Below, one piece after another: positions 1 to 5,534 of a stretch of 6,371 nucleotides of DNA (within the stretch, counting starts at the first letter, position 1; the number at the start of each line of letters is the position of its first letter). Under the pieces are notes generated by a model. It saw only the letters and a program-made list of their open reading frames with translations, ran no database searches and had not been told where the DNA came from. Source of the stretch: Rhodospirillales bacterium (GTDB lineage: Bacteria > Pseudomonadota > Alphaproteobacteria > MPNO01 > UBA2964); the NCBI GenBank assembly GCA_002727395.1, contig PBWY01000006.1:1-6371 (forward strand), read 5' to 3'. The position numbers and the translations under genes are program-made.

Positions 1-1
1 T

Positions 2-937
2 GATGAAGGTGGGAAGTTAGAGGTGCCGGTAACCGGTGGCCACTGTAAATTGCAATGGAAAGCAGACTGGGCTATGCGGTGGACTGCACTTGCTGTTGAT
101 TATGAAATGTCGGGTAAAGATTTGATTGATTCTGTTCGGCTGTCATCCAGAATATGTAAAATTCTAGGTGGTAGAGCACCGGAAGGATTTACTTACGAAC
201 TTTTTCTGGACCAAGATGGAGAGAAGATTTCCAAGTCTAGAGGTAATGGACTAACTGTTGAGGAATGGCTTAGGTATGCTCCACAAGAGAGCCTTCAACT
301 TTATATGTTTAATTCGCCTCGAAAAGCGAAACGTCTATATTTTGATGTTATTCCTAGGCACGTTGATGATTATTTAAAATTTGTGGAGAGGTTTCGCGTG
401 GAAACCGATGACAAAAGACTAGAGAATCCTGCATGGCATATCCATTCGGGTCAGCCGCCTTGTGAAAATAATCATATCACCTTTAGCTTACTTCTTAATT
501 TGGTATCTGCATGTAATACAGACGAAAAAACGGTGCTATGGGGTTTTATCACGCGCTATGCCCCAACGGCCAATCCGAAGACGGCTCCTATACTTGATAG
601 TTTAGTTGAGTATGCCATTAATTATTATAAGGATTTTGTCCAACCAAAAAAAGTTTATAGAAGACCAAATGAACAGGAGAGAATTGCACTTGGAGAATTA
701 GCAATACAACTTCAAAAATTAAACCAGGATGCGAGTAGCGAAGAAATCCAAACACAAGTTTATGAAGTTGGGAAAAATAATGGATTTGAAAATCTTCGAT
801 ATTGGTTTAAAGCCCTTTATGAAACTCTACTGGGATGTGAGCAAGGACCACGAATGGGATCCTTTATTTCACTTTATGGTATTGAGGAGACTGTAGATAT
901 GATTGAGCGGGCGCTCTCTAATGAAGAACTTTCATGA
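2..937 (+). CDS. lysK: Lysyl-tRNA synthetase, class I (C-terminal part, 5' truncated by window edge)
   Basis: This enzyme charges tRNA-Lys with lysine in the cytoplasm. The frame is open from base 2 with no stop, so the true start lies outside the window; 312 codons are visible, against a usual family length of roughly 520 to 550. The first visible residues hold the conserved class I LysRS block with GGHCKLQWKADWAMRW and VDYEMSGKDL. The KMSKS-type ATP-binding loop is KISKS at bases 224-238, followed by RGNGLT. After it comes the SPRKAKRLYFDVIPR block, then the helical anticodon-binding region, ending in the family-typical GPRMGSFISLYGIEET. The HIGH motif and most of the Rossmann core are off the left edge. 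Class I LysRS is found in archaea and in some bacteria, notably alphaproteobacteria, and is unrelated to the class II LysS of most bacteria. The gene is intact to its TGA stop and converges with a methyltransferase gene 8 bp away. Confidence 0.95.
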   Translation, partial: DEGGKLEVPVTGGHCKLQWKADWAMRWTALAVDYEMSGKDLIDSVRLSSRICKILGGRAPEGFTYELFLDQDGEKISKSRGNGLTVEEWLRYAPQESLQLYMFNSPRKAKRLYFDVIPRHVDDYLKFVERFRVETDDKRLENPAWHIHSGQPPCENNHITFSLLLNLVSACNTDEKTVLWGFITRYAPTANPKTAPILDSLVEYAINYYKDFVQPKKVYRRPNEQERIALGELAIQLQKLNQDASSEEIQTQVYEVGKNNGFENLRYWFKALYETLLGCEQGPRMGSFISLYGIEETVDMIERALSNEELS

Positions 938-946
938 GGTTCTCAT
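934..946. terminator. Small inverted repeat between convergent genes, possible weak bidirectional terminator
   Basis: ATGAG-GTT-CTCAT forms a 5-bp stem with a 3-nt loop. Beyond one C-C mismatch, a few further pairs (bases 930-932 with 948-950) can extend it. The stem covers the lysK stop codon (935-937) and reaches into the stop codon of the opposing methyltransferase (946-948). There is no clear U-tract on either side, so intrinsic termination would be weak. It may instead be chance in a tight tail-to-tail junction. Confidence 0.25.
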
Positions 947-1779
947 CAAGTCTTTGACCCCAATACAAGGCGCGCATAATTTGGAATAGAAAAAACGTTA
1001 TTTTCATAAAACGGTTGCCAAGCGCTGACTACGGTATCTTTTAAAAGAGAAAATTCAGTATCAGTCATGCAATTGGTTTGTTTAGAAAAACTTCTTTTCA
1101 AGTTACGGATCACATACTCTTCGATATCCACTACATCATTGTTATATCTGAGCTCACGTTCTTCAACTCGTATAAAACCAGATTCTCTCATAATTTTTTC
1201 CAAAGTTCCTGGTTTAGCCATCGAGTGGCGATTTGGTATTGGACCCTCTCGTATTCCTAAATGTTTGGCAACAGCACGACGGGGCACATAAAACGGAGGA
1301 TTTTCTTCATAAGCACCCCAGACAATTAACGCGACACGACCACCTTTTTTTAAAACACGGCCTGCTTCTTTTAATACATTAAATTTATTTTTTGCGAACA
1401 TGATTCCGAAGCGACATGTTATCGCGTCAAAAAATTCAGATTCAAAAGGTTGGGATTGCATATCACTGACGATAAATTTCAGTGTTTTTAAATTTAGATG
1501 TTGAGCCCTTTGCCGTGCAACCATAAGCATTGAGGGGGTAATGTCGGTACAAAAAACCTGTCCTTTTTTTTTCATAAAACTTGCAATGCTTATGGCAGGG
1601 TTACCAGAACCCGACGCAAGGTCTAACACCTTTTCTCCAGATTGGATGCCAACTTCCTTTATAATCATTTGGTTAAAGGTATCATCTTTAGAAATACCTT
1701 TTTCAGAAGTTGATGACCATGCCTTGGCTCGCTCCGACCATCTTGCCTCAGAATCTTCGTTATTTTTTTTATCTGTCAC
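946..1779 (-). CDS. Class I SAM-dependent methyltransferase (paralogue B, distal)
   Basis: This is a predicted soluble SAM-dependent methyltransferase of the UbiE/Methyltransf_11-like fold; the substrate cannot be told from sequence. With the GTG start at 1779 it has 277 residues. An N-terminal W-x-x-R-x-x-x-W element is followed by motif I, VLDLASGSGN (about residues 51-60), an acidic residue ending strand 2 (TDITPSML, D79), SDMQSQPF (D106), FFDAITCRFGIMF (116 on), the post-motif RVLKKGGRVALIVWG, and EENPPF. The C-terminus IPNYARLVLG is a typical strand ending for this group. The GTG start overlaps the upstream methyltransferase stop by 11 bp, suggesting translational coupling, and has GGAA about 9 nt ahead. 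A TTG at 1797 would add six residues and overlap by 29 bp, but has no Shine-Dalgarno. The GTG is preferred also because paralogue A starts in nearly the same context (CAGCGS before GTG). It is convergent with lysK. Confidence 0.85.
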   Translation of the reverse strand: MTDKKNNEDSEARWSERAKAWSSTSEKGISKDDTFNQMIIKEVGIQSGEKVLDLASGSGNPAISIASFMKKKGQVFCTDITPSMLMVARQRAQHLNLKTLKFIVSDMQSQPFESEFFDAITCRFGIMFAKNKFNVLKEAGRVLKKGGRVALIVWGAYEENPPFYVPRRAVAKHLGIREGPIPNRHSMAKPGTLEKIMRESGFIRVEERELRYNNDVVDIEEYVIRNLKRSFSKQTNCMTDTEFSLLKDTVVSAWQPFYENNVFSIPNYARLVLGSKT

Positions 1780-2596
1780 CCGCTGTTCCAATTCCAAGCC
1801 GCATACTAATTGGTATTACATAAATATCCCCTCTTAAATATTCTTCACATTCATTCTTAATATTTTGAAGAATTATTTTTATGTCTGATTGAGATAAAAA
1901 TCTTAATTTATCTGGTATTGTACGGGCTACAGCGCGTTGAAAATAGTCATCATACGGAGTTATTTGCCTCTCCCATTTCAGTTCTATTTCCTCGAAAGAT
2001 GAAAATCCAGACTCATTTAAAATTTTTTTCAGTTGGCCAGGTTCCGATAGGTTATGCCGAATCATTCTATATGGGAAAACCTCGTCAAAATGGGACTCTA
2101 GGCCCCTTCTAACAGCAACAAATGTTGGGTTAGATTCTATATTGCCCCAAACTAGCCAAGCAGCCTTACCCCCTGGTTTTAGTACTCGTAAGGCCTCTTC
2201 CGCACTTTTTACTTTGGTATCTGAAAACATTAGTCCATTCCGACATGTAAAAGCGTCGAAGGTATTGTTTGGGAAAGGAAGGGCACTCATGTTTCCGACA
2301 GTAAAAGTCAAATTTTCTATATAAAGCCGCTTAGCACGCTCCATTGCAATTCCGAGCATGTCGTAGGTCAAATCACAAGCTGTTACATTTCCTCTAGTAT
2401 AATTTTTTGCTATGGTTATTGCTGGGTCTCCTGCACCAGATGCAACGTCAAGAACATTCATGCGTTGCCTAATATTGGCACACTCTATTAAACGACGAAT
2501 AAAAGGATCTTGATTAGGTTTGGCGTTAGTTGTTTCTTTTTTCCAACCAATACTTCTATTTTTCCAATAGGTATTTTTTGTCTCTTTATACTGCAC
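1769..2596 (-). CDS. Class I SAM-dependent methyltransferase (paralogue A, proximal)
   Basis: This 275-residue protein is a paralogue of the next gene downstream. Motifs appear in the same order: a W-x-x-R-x-x-x-W-like N-terminal element (YWKNRSIGW), motif I VLDVASGAGD (residues 48-57), CDLTYDML (D75), GNMSALPFPNNTFDAFTCRNG (from 101), RVLKPGGKAAWLVWG and ESNPTF. At the position where the paralogue has an acidic SDM, this one has GNM (N102), which could change the adenine-side contact of SAM. The GTG start at 2596 lies 28 bp after the sufE stop; an in-frame TAG a few codons upstream limits the start to here or to an ATT just ahead. No Shine-Dalgarno is visible. The tight spacing makes cotranscription with sufE likely. 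Substrate unknown; UbiE-like quinone methylation is possible in principle, but nothing in the sequence supports that over a small-molecule substrate. Confidence 0.85.
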   Translation of the reverse strand: MQYKETKNTYWKNRSIGWKKETTNAKPNQDPFIRRLIECANIRQRMNVLDVASGAGDPAITIAKNYTRGNVTACDLTYDMLGIAMERAKRLYIENLTFTVGNMSALPFPNNTFDAFTCRNGLMFSDTKVKSAEEALRVLKPGGKAAWLVWGNIESNPTFVAVRRGLESHFDEVFPYRMIRHNLSEPGQLKKILNESGFSSFEEIELKWERQITPYDDYFQRAVARTIPDKLRFLSQSDIKIILQNIKNECEEYLRGDIYVIPISMRLGIGTAGDR

Positions 2597-2624
2597 GCGC
2601 TGAATGACTAACTATCTATATTAT

Positions 2625-3068
2625 TTAATTTTCATTACGAATATTTTTAACTGAAATGGCATATGATTGGATGTAACTTACCATGGCATGTAATCCATTT
2701 GCCCTGTTACCGCTTAAGTGGGACCCTAATTCGATTTTTTCAAAGAAATCAGGGGGAGTATCCAATATTTCTTCTGGAGTGCGTCCCGAATAAACGCGTA
2801 ATAACAAGGCAATTAAACCACGGACAATCATTGCGTCGCTATCAGCATTATAGATAATTTTTTCCCCGTTAGTCTCAGGTTTAAACCAAACCTGAGATTG
2901 GCAACCTTTTACACGAAAGTCCTCTATACGAAACTCTTTTGATAAACCCTCAAGAGATTTTCCCAACTCGATTATATATTCATAGCGGTCCACCCAATCG
3001 TCAAATAAACTAAATTCATCCACGATACTTTGTTTGGCTGCGGAAATATCGACAAAATCACTTTTCAT
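2625..3068 (-). CDS. sufE: SufE family cysteine desulfuration protein
   Basis: SufE accepts sulfur as a persulfide from the cysteine desulfurase SufS, stimulates it, and passes the sulfur to the SUF scaffold for Fe-S cluster assembly in the cytosol. The 147-residue length is normal for the family. The persulfide-carrying cysteine is C56 in RVKGCQSQVW, matching Cys51 of E. coli SufE. Other family features are DDWVDRYEYIIELGKSL near the N-terminus, DSDAMIVRGLIALLL in the middle (IVRGL is characteristic), and a C-terminal stretch SGNRANGLHAMV. The ATG at 3068 is the natural start, though no strong Shine-Dalgarno precedes it. It is the first gene of a likely minus-strand operon with two methyltransferases; no other suf genes are in view, so it is detached from any main suf cluster within this window. 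It is divergent from pyrD. Confidence 0.95.
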   Translation of the reverse strand: MKSDFVDISAAKQSIVDEFSLFDDWVDRYEYIIELGKSLEGLSKEFRIEDFRVKGCQSQVWFKPETNGEKIIYNADSDAMIVRGLIALLLRVYSGRTPEEILDTPPDFFEKIELGSHLSGNRANGLHAMVSYIQSYAISVKNIRNEN

Positions 3069-3116
3069 AAAAACAACTTAATAAGTTTATAATCAGATAG
3101 CTAGTGATGTGAGCAA
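3064..3116. promoter_or_regulatory. Putative overlapping divergent promoters for pyrD (+) and sufE (-)
   Basis: On the plus strand a perfect TATAAT lies at 3088-3093, with TTCATA (3064-3069, four of six matches to TTGACA) 18 bp ahead. This would start transcription near base 3100, toward pyrD, with a leader of about 110 nt. On the minus strand TATAAA (3086-3091) overlaps it, with a weak TTGCTC (3111-3116) at a long spacing of 19 bp, pointing to sufE. If both are real, polymerase could not occupy the two at once, so the genes would compete. The calls rest on hexamer matching in AT-rich DNA, so false positives are easy. Confidence 0.35.
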
Positions 3117-3199
3117 TTACCACCTATTAGCATAATAAAGAAGGGGTTTGATACTCGATACGAATCAGCGACTGATTTATGTTCCTAGCATATTTTATT

Positions 3200-3203
3200 G
3201 GAG
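3200..3203 (+). promoter_or_regulatory. Shine-Dalgarno GGAG deciding the pyrD start
   Basis: GGAG sits 7 nt before the ATG at 3211. This is the best ribosome site near the 5' end of the pyrD frame and argues for ATG 3211 over the longer TTG start at 3148 and the shorter ATG codons at 3238 and 3283. Confidence 0.6.
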
Positions 3204-3210
3204 TAAAGCG

Positions 3211-4335
3211 ATGCTTGGTATGGGTGTATCTGCGGTCATGAATGGTCGTAAAACCAAGAAAAAAAAGACTTCTTTTGATTTAATGAAAAGTGGTACAGCT
3301 GTCTTCCGGTTATTACCAACAAACTTAGCACATAAATGCGCAATACAGGCTCTAAAATTAGGTTTAGTGCCTAAACTAGCAGAAATAGAAGACCCTATTC
3401 TGGAGACTGATGTATGGGGTATGAAATTTGTTAATCCTCTTGGTATGTCCGCTGGGTTTGATAAGAATGCTGAAGTAATAAATGGTGTATCAGATTTAGG
3501 TTTTGGATTCGCTGAAATAGGGACGGTAACACCTTTTCCCCAGCAGGGTAATCCAAAACCTAATTTATTTAGGCTCCTAGAAGATGGTGCTCTCATAAAC
3601 CGTCTTGGTTTCCCAAGTAAAGGAGCGGAAAAATTTGCTAGAAATTTAGAAAAAATAAGAGATATTTCTTCTTTTAAAATTGGAATCAACATCGGAATTA
3701 ATACGGGTACATCGGACCCAGCGGGCGACATTAATTATTGCTTAAATAAATTAGCGGGATATGCCAGTTATATCGCAATTAACGTTTCCTGTCCCAATAC
3801 ACCGGGCCTATGTGCTTGGCAGGCCGGTGATAAATTGGCCGAGTTGGTAGAAAAAGCCAAACTGACTTTAAGTAAACAGGTTAACGAGAGAACTCCGCCT
3901 TTATTGGTTAAAATTGGTCAAGAGCTTGGAGATGATCAGTTGGCGGTTGTATCGAAAGTTGCTTTAAATTACGGAATAGACGGCCTTGTAGCCTGTAATA
4001 CTACTGTCAAACGACCAGCTACCTTACGAAGCAATCATGCCAAAGAGGCAGGTGGCTTAAGTGGCTCACCTATAAAAAAACAAGCAAATCAAACACTTTC
4101 AAAGCTTTTTAATATGACTAATGGTAAAGTTGTTTTAATTGGTTGTGGTGGCATCTCCTCTGCAAAAGATGCATATGAGAGAATTAAGTCGGGAGCTTCA
4201 CTGTTACAACTTTATACTGCGCTAATTTATGGTGGCCCTAATATAATAGCCGAAATTAAGAAGGGTTTGGCAGCCCATTTAAAAGAAGATGGTTATGCTA
4301 ATCTTTCCGATGCAGTGGGTGTGAATCACATCTGA
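3211..4335 (+). CDS. pyrD: Dihydroorotate dehydrogenase, class 2-like (quinone-type), with variant active site
   Basis: PyrD oxidises dihydroorotate to orotate, the fourth step of pyrimidine synthesis; class 2 enzymes use FMN, pass electrons to quinone and sit on the inner membrane. The start at ATG 3211 (374 aa) is set by GGAG 7 nt upstream; a TTG at 3148 would give 395 aa. Residues 1-22 are a Lys-rich extension; then comes the class 2 helical entrance FRLLPTNLAHKCAIQALKLGLVP. The barrel has NPLGMSAGFDKNAE (K85), GFGFAEIGTVTP, INRLGF, INIG, INVSCPNTPGL, LVKI, CNTTVKRP, GGLSGSP, GGISSAKDA and GASLLQLYTALIYGGP. Oddities: C194 where class 2 enzymes have the catalytic Ser, P135 in GFPSKG where GFNN/GFNS is usual, I163 in NIGIN where Lys or Ala is usual, and GLC instead of GLR. 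It is either a divergent true PyrD or a paralogue with altered chemistry. Divergent from sufE; the 152-bp gap suggests the HAD gene has its own promoter. Confidence 0.9.
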   Translation: MLGMGVSAVMNGRKTKKKKTSFDLMKSGTAVFRLLPTNLAHKCAIQALKLGLVPKLAEIEDPILETDVWGMKFVNPLGMSAGFDKNAEVINGVSDLGFGFAEIGTVTPFPQQGNPKPNLFRLLEDGALINRLGFPSKGAEKFARNLEKIRDISSFKIGINIGINTGTSDPAGDINYCLNKLAGYASYIAINVSCPNTPGLCAWQAGDKLAELVEKAKLTLSKQVNERTPPLLVKIGQELGDDQLAVVSKVALNYGIDGLVACNTTVKRPATLRSNHAKEAGGLSGSPIKKQANQTLSKLFNMTNGKVVLIGCGGISSAKDAYERIKSGASLLQLYTALIYGGPNIIAEIKKGLAAHLKEDGYANLSDAVGVNHI

Positions 4336-4487
4336 AGGGGTTTGTTAATAATTAAGCGCATTTGGTAGTTTGAAATCTATGAGTTCCCATTTAATTCAAA
4401 TTTTTGAAAAAAACTTCCCCAGTTATTTCTTAACCAGATTATAGTTTTAAAATTTAATTTAGTTTTGATATTTTTTATGCTCTGTAG
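4336..4487. other. AT-rich intergenic region between pyrD and the HAD gene
   Basis: This 152-bp stretch holds no convincing ORF or RNA gene. A 14-bp palindrome, TTCAAATTTTTGAA at 4395-4408, has only a 2-nt centre and is followed by an A-run on the plus strand, so it is not a good plus-strand terminator. Possible -10 boxes for the downstream gene are TATAGT (4440-4445) and TATGCT (4476-4481), but neither has a good -35 partner. A promoter is likely here from the spacing, yet its place is uncertain. Confidence 0.35.
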
Positions 4488-5390
4488 ATGACAAGAATCC
4501 AAAAAATGGCCGATCACATACCAATTATTTCAAGTCTTTCGGAATTAAGTTCAGATTTTGACGCATTTATTATTGACCTCTGGGGTGTAATCCATGATGG
4601 CGTCACTTTGTATCCCAAAGTCATAGACTGTTTACAAAAAATTCATAAAACTGGCAAGCCGTATGCGATGCTTACTAATGCTCCACGTCGGGCTGATGCA
4701 GTTCGGGCTAGTATGAATCAAATGGGAATGCCAGAATATTTATGTCCTATAATAATGTCCTCGGGGGAAGCGACTCGGCTCGGCTTAGAAGAGATGCGGG
4801 AGGAATGGTTTCTCGGGGTCAGAAAAACCTATTTACATATTGGGCCTGCTCGTGATGACGGCTTATTAGATAATTTAGAATTTGAAATGGTGAATATTGT
4901 AGGGGATGCCGGATTGATAGTGAATACAGGTCCATGGGGAGATGAAGAGACTGTCAGCGACTATGAACATATACTTAAAGAGGGTGCAAATGCGAAAATA
5001 AAGATGGTTTGTGCCAATCCAGATCTTGAAGTAATACGTGGAGGCCGCCGGATAATATGTGCAGGGGCATTGGCAAAACGATATGAGCAACTTGGCGGTG
5101 ACGTCCTTTATTATGGTAAGCCTCATAAGCCTATTTATGACAGCTGTCTTCATAAAATGGGTAGTCCAAATTTGAATCGGGTTTTAGCAATTGGAGATTC
5201 ACTTCGGACTGATATATCGGGTGCTAAAAACTTAAACATCAAATCACTTCTTGTGATCGGTGGAATTCATGGTGAAGAATTTGGACTTGCAGCTGGTGAT
5301 ATTTCTACTGATGCTGGACGCCACATAGCCAATGTTTGCACGAAGAAGGGTGTTTGTCCCGATGTGGCTATCCATCATTTATGCTGGTAG
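4488..5390 (+). CDS. HAD superfamily class IIA hydrolase-like protein (NagD/PGP-related, alphaproteobacterial type)
   Basis: This is a 300-residue haloacid dehalogenase fold protein of class IIA, the cap type shared with NagD and phosphoglycolate/4-nitrophenyl phosphatases; it resembles the alphaproteobacterial subfamily modelled as TIGR01459. The natural substrate is not evident. Motif I is FIIDLWGVIHDG with nucleophile D30; the usual second Asp (general acid, D+2) is Trp (W32), as I recall is normal for this subfamily. Motif II is MLTNAPR (T63), motif III is YYGKPHKP (K211), and motif IV is IGDSLRTDISGA (D237, D242). The C2 cap lies between, including CANPDLEVIRGG (from 175). The protein is full length to its C-terminal LCW. 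The ATG at 4488 has no clear Shine-Dalgarno; the ATG at 4506 (residue 7) is equally possible. It stands alone between pyrD and a transporter gene. Confidence 0.88.
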   Translation: MTRIQKMADHIPIISSLSELSSDFDAFIIDLWGVIHDGVTLYPKVIDCLQKIHKTGKPYAMLTNAPRRADAVRASMNQMGMPEYLCPIIMSSGEATRLGLEEMREEWFLGVRKTYLHIGPARDDGLLDNLEFEMVNIVGDAGLIVNTGPWGDEETVSDYEHILKEGANAKIKMVCANPDLEVIRGGRRIICAGALAKRYEQLGGDVLYYGKPHKPIYDSCLHKMGSPNLNRVLAIGDSLRTDISGAKNLNIKSLLVIGGIHGEEFGLAAGDISTDAGRHIANVCTKKGVCPDVAIHHLCW

Positions 5391-5415
5391 CCAGTTATAA
5401 AATAAATTTTACAAT
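5388..5415 (+). promoter_or_regulatory. Candidate promoter for the MFS transporter
   Basis: TACAAT at 5410-5415 matches the -10 consensus at five of six positions; TAGCCA at 5388-5393 (four of six to TTGACA, overlapping the HAD stop) lies 16 bp before it. Transcription would begin near 5422 and give a leader of about 110 nt. The region is very AT-rich, so this is a weak call. Confidence 0.25.
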
Positions 5416-5431
5416 TAAATTTAACTCCGTT

Positions 5432-5491
5432 ATGCCCAAAATCTTTATATTGAAAGAATTCTTTTTTACAGAAACGAGAATGGCTAAATAA
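5432..5491 (+). CDS. Possible 19-codon leader peptide upstream of the MFS transporter
   Basis: ATG at 5432 opens a 19-codon frame reading MPKIFILKEFFFTETRMAK and ending in TAA at 5489-5491. It lies 43 bp before the transporter start, and its stop falls at the edge of the first hairpin stem. An inner ATG at 5480 would give only MAK. There is no good Shine-Dalgarno before 5432, and frames of this length arise often by chance, so it is offered only as a candidate regulatory leader. It has no recognisable product. Confidence 0.15.
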   Translation: MPKIFILKEFFFTETRMAK

Positions 5492-5517
5492 ATCATTTAG
5501 TGGGCCTAAATCTGATT
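5484..5517 (+). promoter_or_regulatory. Three-part alternating inverted repeat in the MFS leader
   Basis: CTAAAT (5484-5489), ATTTAG (5495-5500) and CTAAAT (5506-5511) repeat at exact 11-nt steps. The middle block can pair with either neighbour, giving two mutually exclusive hairpins with 5-nt loops. The second hairpin extends with AATC (5491-5494) pairing GATT (5514-5517) across a 2-nt bulge, a 10-bp stem ending just before the Shine-Dalgarno. This resembles the layout of attenuators, but no U-tract follows and the ribosome site itself is not sequestered. Function is inferred only. Confidence 0.35.
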
Positions 5518-5521
5518 CATG

Positions 5522-5527
5522 AGAGGG
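5522..5527 (+). promoter_or_regulatory. Shine-Dalgarno AGAGGG for the TTG-started transporter
   Basis: AGAGGG lies 7 nt before TTG 5535. Because an in-frame TAA occurs at 5529-5531, the transporter can only begin at TTG 5535 (or the ATT right before it), and this site supports the TTG. Confidence 0.6.
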
Positions 5528-5534
5528 ATAAATT

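Noticed and set aside
1563..1571. A run of nine T's (A9 on the coding strand) in the distal methyltransferase as a programmed frameshift site
   Set aside because: The normal frame continues through it into conserved motifs with no loss, and no alternative product is apparent.
1541..1837. 98-codon plus-strand ORF over the methyltransferase junction
   Set aside because: It lies antisense to the motif I region of a clear methyltransferase and shows no domain; a shadow frame.
3195..3731. 178-codon minus-strand ORF inside pyrD
   Set aside because: It is antisense to well-conserved PyrD motifs and its translation shows no recognisable family; a shadow frame.
3140..4344. Direct repeat GAAGGGGTTTG on both sides of pyrD (3140-3150 and 4334-4344), like a target-site duplication
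   Set aside because: Only 11 bp; a few such exact pairs are expected by chance in a window of this size, the second copy overlaps the pyrD stop, and there is no transposase or terminal inverted repeat.
5453..5467. Palindrome AAAGAATTCTTT followed by T's as an intrinsic terminator for the HAD gene
   Set aside because: The usable stem is about four AT-rich pairs around an AATT loop, with almost no GC; too weak to call a terminator.
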